A stretch of 7,126 nt of DNA from Niveispirillum sp. (GCA_016463045.1 JAEMSB010000235.1:1-7126), one strand, 5' to 3'; numbered from the stretch's first letter, positions 1 to 6,399 are shown. Numbers and translations: made by a program. The notes: generated from the letters alone by a model not told the origin.

Positions 1-179
1 CCTTCAACCTGTTGAAGGTGCTGGGCGATGGCCTGACGGTCGGTCCCGTGCTGCTGGGTACCGCCAAGCCCGCGCATATCCTGACGCCGTCGGTTACAGT
101 GCGCGGCATCGTCAACATGTCGGCCCTGGCCGTCATTGACGCACAGATGCACAGCCCAGCTACCGCACTGGAGCGTTGA
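1..179 (+). CDS. maeB: NADP-dependent malic enzyme, C-terminal end (partial)
   Basis: The reading frame is open from the left edge (first full codon at base 3) to a TGA at 177-179, giving 58 residues. The visible part contains GPVLLGTAKPAHILTPSV followed by RGIVNMSALAVIDAQ. This resembles the end of the phosphotransacetylase-like domain that forms the C-terminal half of large MaeB-type malic enzymes (oxidative decarboxylation of malate to pyruvate with NADP+, cytoplasmic). A stand-alone phosphate acetyltransferase has a related fold, but the HILTPSVTVRGIVNMSALAV pattern fits the malic-enzyme fusion better. The catalytic malic domain lies outside the window, so activity cannot be judged. A hairpin terminator follows the stop codon within 10 bases. 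The family call is from recalled sequence patterns, not a search. Confidence 0.8.
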   Translation, partial: FNLLKVLGDGLTVGPVLLGTAKPAHILTPSVTVRGIVNMSALAVIDAQMHSPATALER

Positions 180-188
180 ACCCCTTTA

Positions 189-214
189 AGCGGGCCGCTA
201 TCCAGCGGCCCGTT
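189..214 (+). terminator. Hairpin terminator after malic enzyme
   Basis: A perfect 8-bp GC stem, CGGGCCGC (191-198) with GCGGCCCG (205-212), closes a 6-base loop TATCCA. An A-T and a G-T pair can extend it to 189-214. It begins 9-10 bases after the malic enzyme stop. The downstream tract (TTCCATTCCACCTT) is pyrimidine-rich but not a run of T, so termination may be incomplete and some read-through into the methyltransferase gene is possible. Confidence 0.6.
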
Positions 215-236
215 CCATTCCACCTTCTGGGATTTT

Positions 237-863
237 ATGGGTATGACGTTTGGTTTGAAGCGATTCCTTCATGCCGGATGCGGCATCAAGCTGCGTCATA
301 ACACGACCAGAGCCTTCGCCGGTGACGGCTGGCAGGAGGTGCGGTTCGACATCGACCCGAGTGTCGGGCCGGATATTGTCGGATCGATGATCAAGATGGA
401 CATGATTGCATCCGGCAGCATGGATGCCATCTACTCCTCCCACAGCCTCGAACACCATTACCCGCACGAGGTACCTGTCGCCCTTGCCGAATGCCTACGG
501 GTCCTGACGCCTGACGGGTTCCTGATAATCACCTGTCCCGATTTGCAGGGTATTGCGGCCCTGGTGGCAAAAGGCCAACTGATGCAGCCTTTTGCAGAAT
601 CGCCCGCCGGGCCGATCTCTGCCATCGACATGCTGTATGGCCATCGGCAGTCACTGGCAGCGGGTAACCAGTTCATGGCCCACCGCACCGGTTTCACCCG
701 TGACAGTCTTGCAGAGGCGTTGAAGGACGCTGGGTTCCAGGCGATTGCGGGCATATCGCGCGGATACCCATTCTTCGAACTGTGGATGGTCGCCTCCAAG
801 GCGGCCTTGCCGGATGCAGCGCTTCGTGAACTGGCCGCTGCACATTTTCCGGATACGCCCTGA
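237..863 (+). CDS. Class I SAM-dependent methyltransferase, substrate unknown
   Basis: A 208-residue protein with the signatures of a Methyltransf_11 / COG4627-like SAM-dependent methyltransferase. Motif I, LHAGCG, lies at residues 11-16. An acidic stretch DIDP at 38-41 should bind the SAM ribose. SSHSLEH at 67-73 corresponds to the usual 'SxxSLEH' motif IV segment, and CLRVLTPDGFLIITCPD at 86-102 is the post-motif strand and helix. The C-terminal half (GFTRDSLAEALKDAGF, residues about 151-166) is the typical helix-strand lid. The N-terminus is short, so motif I begins almost at once; the protein may be a minimal domain. ATG 237 is preceded by a weak GGGA at 229-232; ATG 243 is an alternative two codons later. 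No promoter is evident. The gene lies between the malic enzyme hairpin and mgtE, 44 bp upstream of the latter, and may form a two-gene unit with it. The methyl acceptor cannot be read from the sequence. Confidence 0.85.
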   Translation: MGMTFGLKRFLHAGCGIKLRHNTTRAFAGDGWQEVRFDIDPSVGPDIVGSMIKMDMIASGSMDAIYSSHSLEHHYPHEVPVALAECLRVLTPDGFLIITCPDLQGIAALVAKGQLMQPFAESPAGPISAIDMLYGHRQSLAAGNQFMAHRTGFTRDSLAEALKDAGFQAIAGISRGYPFFELWMVASKAALPDAALRELAAAHFPDTP

Positions 864-907
864 GGGGCAGACATTGGTGCGGGAGCGATTGAGGGTGGGG
901 TTTTAAG

Positions 908-2263
908 GTGCAGGAGCCTGAGCGGGCGCAGATGCATGAGATTTCGGATTTTCTGGATGCCGGCGACGCCCAAAGCGCCGCAATGGCTCTGGCCGAACTG
1001 CATCCGTCCGATATTGCCGATCTGCTGGAACAGGCTGATGAAGATCGGCGTGAGCTGCTGATCGCGCTGCTGCGACCGCAGTTCGATGCAGAGATCCTGG
1101 CCTATCTTTCCATCGACCTGCGTGACGAGGTTGTGGAGCGGCTGGAGCCGAAGGCCCTGGCCGCGGCTGTCGCTGAACTGGACACCGATGACGCCGTCGA
1201 CGTGATCCAGGACTTGGACGAGGAGTCTCAGCAATCCATCCTTTCCAATCTGCCGCCCGAGGCCAGGGCGCTGGTGGAGGAGGGGCTAACCTATCCGGAA
1301 TATTCCGCCGGACGCCTGATGGGCCGGCAATTCGTGTCCGTGCCGGAATTCTGGACCGTCGGCGGCCTTCTGGATTATCTGCGTGCTGCTGCAACCAGCG
1401 ACGAAAGCGATCTGCCGGAGCAGTTTTACGACATCTTCGTTGTGGACCCCATGCATCGGGTCATCGGCTCCGTACCGCTGTCCCGCGTCCTGCGTGCCAA
1501 GCGTGGCGTGAAGCTGGCCGATATTCTGCACGAGGATATTCACCGCATTCCGGTCACCATGGACCAGGAAGAGGTGGCGCGCCTGTTCCGCAATTATGGT
1601 CTGGTATCTGCCCCGGTAGTGGATAAGGGCGGTCGTCTGCTGGGTGTCATTACCGTCGATGACGTCGTGGACGTGATCGAGGAGGAAGCCGAGGCCGACA
1701 TGCTGGCCATGGGCGGCGTTGGTGAGGACGACCTGTATCGTGCCGTCCTTTCCACGGCGCGGTCACGCTTCCGCTGGCTGGCCTTCAACGTGGTCACGGC
1801 CCTGATCTCCGCGACCGTGATCAATCAGTTCACCACCACAATTGCCCATGTTGTGGCGCTCGCCGCCCTGATGCCCATCGTGGCTAGCATGGGCGGCAAT
1901 GCCGGCACCCAGGCCCTGACTGTTGCGGTTCGCGCGCTTGCCACCAAGGAACTGACTACCTCCAACGCCGCCCGCGTGATCGGCAAGGAAGTGCTGGTAG
2001 GCCTGATGAACGGTATGGCCCTGGCCGGTATTGTCGGCGGCATCACCTATTTCTGGTTTGGTCATTCCATCATCGGTCTGGTCATTGCCGGGGCCATGAT
2101 CATCAATCTGATCTGTGCCGGTCTGTTCGGCGGCCTTATCCCGTTCCTGCTGGACCGGATGAAGATTGACCCCGCCGTCGCGTCGGGCGTGTTCCTGACG
2201 ATGATCACCGACGTTGTCGGTTTCCTATCATTTCTGGGTCTGGCGACGCTGTTCCTGCTGTGA
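908..2263 (+). CDS. mgtE: MgtE-family magnesium transporter
   Basis: A 451-residue inner-membrane Mg2+ channel/transporter of standard family length. Domains in order: an acidic helical N-domain (about 10-135); a CBS pair (CBS1 about 138-200 after MGRQF; CBS2 about 203-262 with SAPVVD and LLGVITVDDVVDVIEEE); a linker helix; and a membrane domain with five segments near 290-310, 313-337, 360-382, 388-415 and 425-451. The family signature PIVASMGGNAGTQ spans 323-335. The conserved pore aspartate is D435 in TMITDVVGF, matching Asp432 of the Thermus thermophilus protein. In that family the N and CBS domains sense cytosolic Mg2+ and close the pore, and nothing here looks defective. The start is GTG 908: an in-frame TGA at 890-892 blocks upstream extension, and a purine-rich GGTGGGG lies 7 bases before it. 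ATG 932 is a possible alternative with an AGGAG 15 bases away. The 44-bp gap to the methyltransferase has no room for an M-box or mgtA-type Mg2+ leader. Confidence 0.96.
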   Translation: MQEPERAQMHEISDFLDAGDAQSAAMALAELHPSDIADLLEQADEDRRELLIALLRPQFDAEILAYLSIDLRDEVVERLEPKALAAAVAELDTDDAVDVIQDLDEESQQSILSNLPPEARALVEEGLTYPEYSAGRLMGRQFVSVPEFWTVGGLLDYLRAAATSDESDLPEQFYDIFVVDPMHRVIGSVPLSRVLRAKRGVKLADILHEDIHRIPVTMDQEEVARLFRNYGLVSAPVVDKGGRLLGVITVDDVVDVIEEEAEADMLAMGGVGEDDLYRAVLSTARSRFRWLAFNVVTALISATVINQFTTTIAHVVALAALMPIVASMGGNAGTQALTVAVRALATKELTTSNAARVIGKEVLVGLMNGMALAGIVGGITYFWFGHSIIGLVIAGAMIINLICAGLFGGLIPFLLDRMKIDPAVASGVFLTMITDVVGFLSFLGLATLFLL

Positions 2264-2322
2264 CGGTGCAGCTTGGCCGGCAGGCGATAAAAGAAAATTC
2301 AATTGATGCGCGCAGGCGAATA

Positions 2323-2337
2323 ATCAGAGACTCTGAT
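2323..2337. repeat. 15-bp palindrome (operator or weak mgtE terminator)
   Basis: ATCAGAG-A-CTCTGAT is a perfect 7-bp inverted repeat around one central base, 60 bp after the mgtE stop. As DNA it looks like a dimeric-regulator site. As RNA it can form a 6-bp stem with a GAC loop, followed by CGATTTTC, a weak terminator-like arrangement. The flanks AGAAAAT (2292-2298) and ATTTTCT (2340-2346) are also complementary and could enclose it. Confidence 0.45.
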
Positions 2338-2361
2338 CGATTTTCTGCATGGTCGCCTTTT

Positions 2362-2405
2362 CACATATTCAATGTGTTATTATGTCAGTTACATGTCAGA
2401 AACAT
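2362..2405. promoter_or_regulatory. Phased ATGT/ACAT half-sites over the candidate promoter
   Basis: ATGT occurs at 2372, 2382 and 2393, at spacings of 10 and 11 bp. The last two are part of an exact ATGTCAG direct repeat (2382-2388 and 2393-2399). The inverted form ACAT occurs at 2363, 2391 and 2402. CACAT-N5-ATGTG (2362-2376) and the palindrome ACATGT (2391-2396) result from this arrangement. The helical phasing and the overlap with the candidate -10 suggest a binding site for a repressor or activator. The regulator is not identified. Confidence 0.35.
2375..2383 (+). promoter_or_regulatory. Candidate extended -10 promoter for the receptor gene
   Basis: TGTTATTAT contains a TG-n extended motif and a TATTAT hexamer that matches TATAAT at five of six positions. 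No good -35 hexamer sits 16-18 bp upstream, which is tolerated for extended -10 promoters. It lies about 280 bp before the receptor start, so a transcript from here would have a long leader. A weaker alternative is TTGTGA (2469-2474) with 17 bp to TATGCA (2492-2497). Confidence 0.35.
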
Positions 2406-2409
2406 TGAT

Positions 2410-2442
2410 TAACTGTTGAAGTTTTTAATCGTTCAAAAGTTA
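2410..2442. repeat. Imperfect inverted repeat, 11-bp arms
   Basis: TAACTGTTGAA (2410-2420) and TTCAAAAGTTA (2432-2442) are complementary at 10 of 11 positions around an 11-base centre. The half-sites are therefore spaced by about two helical turns. It could be an operator, or a weak stem in the leader if transcription starts upstream. The AT-rich composition makes a chance origin possible. Confidence 0.35.
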
Positions 2443-2581
2443 CGCAGGAAGTGACAAAATTGAAACGATTGTGACGTTTAAATTCCTATCATATGCAATA
2501 ATGCAACACTTTTGCCCAAATACGTATCGTTGATGCAAGCACTCTTGTCCACAACGGCAGCTGGATTTTTAACTGTTCATA

Positions 2582-2638
2582 CGTTGGGTCGGGGTATCGG
2601 ACCCTGTGGCATGTCCGCATGGGCCCAAAGGTCCAACG
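2582..2638 (+). promoter_or_regulatory. Potential structured leader upstream of receptor RBS
   Basis: The segment CGTTGGGTC (2582-2590) can pair in three mutually exclusive ways: with GGTCCAACG (2630-2638, nine pairs including two G-U), with GGGCCCAA (2622-2628 used), or with GACCC (2600-2604). Inside the outer stem, CATG (2610-2613) and CATG (2618-2621) close a TCCG tetraloop. The fold ends 9 bases before AAGGA, the Shine-Dalgarno of the receptor gene. It matches no riboswitch class I recognise, and no cobalamin-box sequence is seen. A regulatory role is inferred. Confidence 0.35.
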
Positions 2639-2662
2639 AAAATCAAAAAGGAATGCTGAGAG

Positions 2663-5600
2663 ATGACGAACTATCGGGTTTCCAAGTCTGGCACCCTGCG
2701 GACGGCTCTATTGACGGGCGCCGCAGCGATGGTCCTGACCTCGTTCCCGGCCATGGCGCAGAGCAGCCAGGCCAGCAGCGAGGCAGAGTCGCTGAAGGAA
2801 ATCGTGGTGGTGGGCTCGCGCCTGCGCCGCGACGTGTTCAACTCGCCCTCGCCGGTGCAGGTGATCAACCGTGAGGAAAGCGTGCTGGCAGGCATGGTTT
2901 CCACCGGTGACCTGCTGCAGCAGAGCGGCGTGACCAGCGGTTCCGGTCAGTTGAACAACGCCTTTGGCGGCTTTGTCACCAATGGCGGTCCCGGCGCGAA
3001 CTCCGTTTCGCTGCGCGGCCTGGGTTCCGGTCGTACGCTGGTGCTGATCAACGGTCGCCGCGTCATGCCGTCGGGCACGCGTGGTTCGGTGGGCGCCACC
3101 GACCTGAATACCCTGCCGAATGCCATTGTCGACCGCATCGAGATTCTGCGCGAAGGCGCCTCCTCGATCTATGGTTCGGACGCCATCGCGGGCGTTATCA
3201 ACATCGTGACCCAGACGGATATCGATGGCGTGACGGCCGAAGGCCAGTTCACCCGCCCGTTCGATGAGGGTGGCGAGCAGGCCCGCGCCTCCATCGTCGG
3301 CGGCACCTCGGGTGACCGCTGGCAGGTCGCCGGTTCGCTGGAATACTACCAGCAGATGAACCTGACGCTGGCCGACCGTGACTGGACGCGGTGCAATCTG
3401 GATTACCAGCGCAACCCGACCACTGGCGCCTCCGTTGACTTCGTTGATCCGATCACGGGCCAGCCGAAGTGCTACCCAATCACCGGCACCGGCTCCAACG
3501 GCGTGACCATCAACACGCTGGGTACCGCCAATATCACGGGTGTCGGCGCCCCGGGTTCCGTGGGCACTGCCTTCAATCGCTGGCGTCCGAACGCCGCCGT
3601 CACCACGGGCCTGCCGGGCTTTGAAGGTGTGGGCGGTGGTGCGAACAACCTCAACGTCCGCGACACGTTCGACCCGCGCACGCTGAACCGCTCGCTGCTG
3701 TCCCCTGTCAAGACCTACAACTTCTTCGGCCAAGCCTCCTATGAGTTGGACGAGGAAGGTGCCGCCGAGGTTTATGCCGAGTTCCTGTATAACCGTCGTG
3801 AATCCTGGCAGACTGGCTACCGGCAGCTGTCCCTGGACTATTCGCAGACCAGCCCGCTGGTCCCGGCCAATCTGCAGGGCCGTGGTGCCAATTTCGGTTC
3901 GCTGCTGCACACCGGCAATGGCCTGCGCGCCTTCATCGGCTTCGGCAATGATAAGTCGGAGCAGGAAGTTGAGTTCTACAAGGGTACTGGCGGTATCCGT
4001 GGCGATCTGAAGTTCGTACCGAACTGGCGCTACGATTTCAACGTCACCCATGCCGATTCCGAAGGCAGCTACAAGCAGCAGTCGTTCCTGACCGACAAGA
4101 CCCGCAATTCGGTCAACGTCGTCACGGCTCCGGCTGGCTTCAATAGCGCTCTGGTTCGTCCGGGTGCCAATGGTGTTGGTGTCACCTGTGCCGTGAACCT
4201 GACCAATCCGGCCGAAAACTGCATCCCGGCTCCGGTGCTGAACAGCCAGACCATCGGTGGCGTTCTGCCGCAGGACTGGGTGAACTACATGTTCCGCGAC
4301 GTCGTGGGTAACACGACGTTCCGCGAGAACACGGCCACCCTGAACATGGATGGCCCGATTTTCGAACTGCCGGCCGGCATGGTGCAGATGGCCATCGGTG
4401 CGGAATATCGTGAATCGAAGATCAACGATACGCCGGACCCGAACTCGGTCGCTGGCAACCTGCTGAACCTGACGACGTCGGCCCCGACGCGCGGCAAGGA
4501 CAATGTGTATGAAATCTTCAGCGAAGTGGAAGTTCCACTGCTGAAGGACCTGCCTCTGGTCGAAGAACTGACCTTCACCGGTTCGGGCCGTTACACCGAG
4601 TATGACAGCTATGGTTCGGACTGGACCTACAAGGTTGGCGGTAACTACCGTCCGGCCAAGTGGATGGCCATCCGCTCCACCTTCGGCACCTCGTTCCGCG
4701 CTCCGGCGCTGTACGAACAGTACCTGGGTACCACGTCGGGCTTCCTGTCGTCGCAGGCTGACCCCTGCAACAACTATGGCGCCGCCGGTGTGGGTGCCAA
4801 CGTCAGGGCGAATTGCGCGTCTGAAGGTTTGTCCCCGAACTACCAGGCGACCCAGTCGGTTCAGGTCAATTCCGGTGGTGGTCGTGCGAACGGCGTTGAG
4901 GCCGAAACGTCCGAGAACTTTGCCATCGGTACGGTGATCCAGCCGGAACTGCCAGATGGCATGGGTGAGTTCTCGTTCGCTCTGGACTATTTCGACATCA
5001 AGATCGACAACTCGGTCACCCGTATCGGTGGTACCGAAATCCTGGGCCGTTGCTACAGCTCGGTTGAGTTCCGCAGTGGCGCACCGCTGTGCCGTCTGGT
5101 GTCGGCGCGTGAGGCCGGTACCAATCGTCTGATCATCTCCGACAGCTACACGAACATCGCTTCGTCCATCACCACCGGCCTGGATTACAACATCCGGTAC
5201 GAAACGGAAGTGGGCCCGGGCGATGTGACCATCAACGGCCAGCTGACCCAGTTCTTCAAGCAGAAGAGCAAGACCTTCCCGGATCAGCCCTATGATGAGT
5301 ACAACGGCACCCTGAACACGCCGGAATACACGCTGAACGCCGACCTGACCTACCGGTATGAAAACTGGAAGTTCCGTTACGGCTTCGAGTGGATCGCCAG
5401 CATGGACAGCTACGAGCTTCTGGGCCTGAACCCGGCCACGGACCCTCGTATCGCCAAGGTTCCGTCCTACGACCTGCACCACTTCTCGGTTCAGTACAAG
5501 ACCGACGACTGGGGCATGACGGTTGGCGTGCGTAACGCCTTCGACAAGGAGCCGCCGAAGATTTCGTCGGGTCTGACGGGTTCCAAGGCTTCCTATAGCC

Positions 5601-5680
5601 GTGTTGGCAACTCGCCGATCTATTCCGGTTACGACTTCTACGGCCGTCGCGTTTACGTGAACGTGTCTAAGACGTTCTGA
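2663..5680 (+). CDS. TonB-dependent outer-membrane receptor, ligand unknown
   Basis: A 1005-residue TonB-dependent receptor. The signal peptide has a basic N-region, a hydrophobic core (TALLTGAAAMVL) and a likely cleavage after AMA at residue 32. A TonB-box-like EIVVVGS follows at 46-52. The plug domain runs from about 60 to 180 and includes SLRGLGSGRTLVLINGRRV, VDRIEILREGASSIYGSDA and GVINIV. The 22-strand barrel fills the rest, with the FRAPALYEQY barrel motif from residue 678 and a C-terminal phenylalanine (VNVSKTF) typical of BAM-assembled proteins. This is the large type common in Caulobacter, sphingomonads and relatives, and it should bring a nutrient into the periplasm using TonB-ExbBD energy. 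All eight cysteines form four close pairs (244/270, 509/520, 702/718, 797/810), probably disulfides in surface loops. ATG 2663 has AAGGA 10 bases upstream. No transporter, FecIR pair or hydrolase adjoins it, so siderophore, saccharide and other ligands remain possible. It is monocistronic, with terminators downstream. Confidence 0.95.
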   Translation: MTNYRVSKSGTLRTALLTGAAAMVLTSFPAMAQSSQASSEAESLKEIVVVGSRLRRDVFNSPSPVQVINREESVLAGMVSTGDLLQQSGVTSGSGQLNNAFGGFVTNGGPGANSVSLRGLGSGRTLVLINGRRVMPSGTRGSVGATDLNTLPNAIVDRIEILREGASSIYGSDAIAGVINIVTQTDIDGVTAEGQFTRPFDEGGEQARASIVGGTSGDRWQVAGSLEYYQQMNLTLADRDWTRCNLDYQRNPTTGASVDFVDPITGQPKCYPITGTGSNGVTINTLGTANITGVGAPGSVGTAFNRWRPNAAVTTGLPGFEGVGGGANNLNVRDTFDPRTLNRSLLSPVKTYNFFGQASYELDEEGAAEVYAEFLYNRRESWQTGYRQLSLDYSQTSPLVPANLQGRGANFGSLLHTGNGLRAFIGFGNDKSEQEVEFYKGTGGIRGDLKFVPNWRYDFNVTHADSEGSYKQQSFLTDKTRNSVNVVTAPAGFNSALVRPGANGVGVTCAVNLTNPAENCIPAPVLNSQTIGGVLPQDWVNYMFRDVVGNTTFRENTATLNMDGPIFELPAGMVQMAIGAEYRESKINDTPDPNSVAGNLLNLTTSAPTRGKDNVYEIFSEVEVPLLKDLPLVEELTFTGSGRYTEYDSYGSDWTYKVGGNYRPAKWMAIRSTFGTSFRAPALYEQYLGTTSGFLSSQADPCNNYGAAGVGANVRANCASEGLSPNYQATQSVQVNSGGGRANGVEAETSENFAIGTVIQPELPDGMGEFSFALDYFDIKIDNSVTRIGGTEILGRCYSSVEFRSGAPLCRLVSAREAGTNRLIISDSYTNIASSITTGLDYNIRYETEVGPGDVTINGQLTQFFKQKSKTFPDQPYDEYNGTLNTPEYTLNADLTYRYENWKFRYGFEWIASMDSYELLGLNPATDPRIAKVPSYDLHHFSVQYKTDDWGMTVGVRNAFDKEPPKISSGLTGSKASYSRVGNSPIYSGYDFYGRRVYVNVSKTF

Positions 5681-5687
5681 TGAAGAT

Positions 5688-5719
5688 CGCCCCCGGTCGA
5701 AAGTCCGGGGGCGGCTTTT
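5688..5719 (+). terminator. Intrinsic terminator of the TonB receptor gene
   Basis: Eight bases after the receptor stop, CGCCCCCGG (5688-5696) pairs perfectly with CCGGGGGCG (5705-5713) around the 8-base loop TCGAAAGT. GC then TTTT (5716-5719) follows. The strong 9-bp GC stem and short T-run make a convincing rho-independent terminator for the + strand. Confidence 0.85.
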
Positions 5720-5774
5720 ACCGGATGAAGTGCCGGCTGATGGCGCGGTGAACGCCGTTCCAGCAGCCCAAAAG

Positions 5775-5813
5775 AAAACCCCGATCCAGGCATCATGCCC
5801 GGATCGGGGTTTT
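5775..5813. terminator. Bidirectional terminator, mainly for yajC
   Basis: AAAACCCCGATCC (5775-5787) pairs perfectly with GGATCGGGGTTTT (5801-5813). Inside the loop, GGCA (5789-5792) and TGCC (5796-5799) pair as well, so the hairpin is nearly continuous with one A/C mismatch. On the - strand it lies 32 bases past the yajC stop and is followed by TTTTCTTTT. On the + strand it is followed by TTTTTGCTTTT and acts as a second stop behind the receptor terminator. The interval 5720-5774 between the two hairpins holds nothing recognisable. Confidence 0.85.
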
Positions 5814-5845
5814 TGCTTTTCCGTCGGTAACGACGTATTGGGCGA

Positions 5846-6187
5846 TTACTTCTCGTCCACCTTGGCCGGCTCGGTCTTGGCCAGGACGGTGGTGATGGTA
5901 GAGCGCAGGACGCGGACGCGGACATTTTCGGCGATTTCCACCGTCGCCTCGTCATCGGCAACCTTCACGATGGTGCCGACGATGCCGCCGCCGGTCACGA
6001 CCTTGTCACCCCGGCGCAGTGCCTCCAGCATCGCCTTGTGCTCCTTCAGCTTCTTCTGCTGCGGACGGATCAGCAGGAAATAGAAGACGACGAAGATCAG
6101 CACCAGCGGGGCCAGCGACATCAGGGATTCCATGCCGCCACCCGGCGCACCGGCAGCGGCCTGGGCATAGGCCGTGGAAATGAACAT
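5846..6187 (-). CDS. yajC: Sec translocase accessory subunit YajC
   Basis: A 113-residue inner-membrane protein of the SecDF-YajC complex, which assists SecYEG-dependent export and membrane insertion. A short N-terminal tail (FISTAYAQ, then Ala/Gly-rich) leads to one membrane helix at about 22-40 (LMSLAPLVLIFVVFYFLLI). The family hallmark RPQQKK is at 41-46, followed by the cytoplasmic domain with LRRGDKVVTGGGIVGTI and VRVRVLRSTITTVL; length and order are typical. ATG 6187 is chosen over TTG 6190 because GAGGAG (complement of 6194-6199) sits 6 bases before the ATG and only 3 before the TTG. A likely promoter lies upstream. yajC is usually followed by secD and secF; here a strong terminator and a convergent receptor gene follow instead, so yajC appears to be transcribed alone. 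Confidence 0.95.
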   Translation of the reverse strand: MFISTAYAQAAAGAPGGGMESLMSLAPLVLIFVVFYFLLIRPQQKKLKEHKAMLEALRRGDKVVTGGGIVGTIVKVADDEATVEIAENVRVRVLRSTITTVLAKTEPAKVDEK

Positions 6188-6234
6188 CAACTGCTCCTCA
6201 AATTCTTCAAAGCCCGGCGACGCCGGATGCGGGG

Positions 6235-6262
6235 ACTATACAAGCCAGCGGGGCCGTTGCAA
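6235..6262 (-). promoter_or_regulatory. Probable sigma-70-type promoter of yajC
   Basis: Read on the - strand, TTGCAA (complement of 6257-6262) and TATAGT (complement of 6235-6240) are separated by 16 bp. They match the -35 and -10 consensus at four and five of six positions. Transcription would begin near 6228, giving a leader of about 40 bases that contains the GAGGAG ribosome binding site. Confidence 0.5.
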
Positions 6263-6399
6263 CCGAAACCGGCCTTCTGCCATGCGGCAAGCGGGCTTCG
6301 GCACGGCACAGACCCCGTGATAGCGTGCGGGCACCACATCTGGCCCCGCCCGCCGCCGCGCACAAGGGGTACCACTGAACTTTCGAGCGACCGACCGAC

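Larger units (their letters stand above)
2264..2662. other. AT-rich regulatory gap before the TonB receptor
   Basis: 399 bp without a supported gene, clearly more AT-rich than the coding DNA on both sides, especially at 2290-2510. It holds a 15-bp palindrome (2323-2337), an inverted repeat (2362-2376), helically phased ATGT repeats around a candidate extended -10 (2375-2383), an imperfect 11-bp inverted repeat (2410-2442), a GTGAC direct repeat (2451 and 2471), and a potentially folded leader (2582-2638) upstream of the receptor's ribosome binding site. No strong GC-rich terminator is visible after mgtE. A small frame opening at TTG 2512 runs into the receptor gene out of frame and has no support. 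Confidence 0.6.

Noticed and set aside
864..907. Mg2+-sensing leader before mgtE
   Set aside because: Only 44 bases separate the genes, too short for an M-box or similar element, and no stable hairpin is visible there.
458..1234. 258-residue open frame on the - strand across the methyltransferase/mgtE junction
   Set aside because: It overlaps two well-supported genes on the other strand and shows no domain motif; it is a shadow frame.
2384..2662. Cobalamin or other known riboswitch upstream of the TonB receptor
   Set aside because: I looked for the cobalamin-box type sequence and other familiar conserved cores and saw none; only the unclassified pairing at 2582-2638 remains.
2512..2874. Possible small gene starting at TTG 2512
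   Set aside because: It needs a TTG start without a Shine-Dalgarno and overlaps the receptor's signal peptide and plug region by over 200 bases in another frame. Its first part falls in the structured leader.
2708..5482. 924-residue open frame on the - strand, antisense to the TonB receptor
   Set aside because: It lies wholly within a confidently identified receptor gene. Its translation is Arg/Gly/Val-rich without recognisable domains, as expected from GC-rich codon bias leaving the opposite frame free of stops. No promoter or ribosome binding site supports it.
6188..6190. TTG as the start of yajC (one residue longer)
   Set aside because: The GAGGAG ribosome binding site is 6 bases from ATG 6187 but only 3 from the TTG, and the family usually starts at the methionine.
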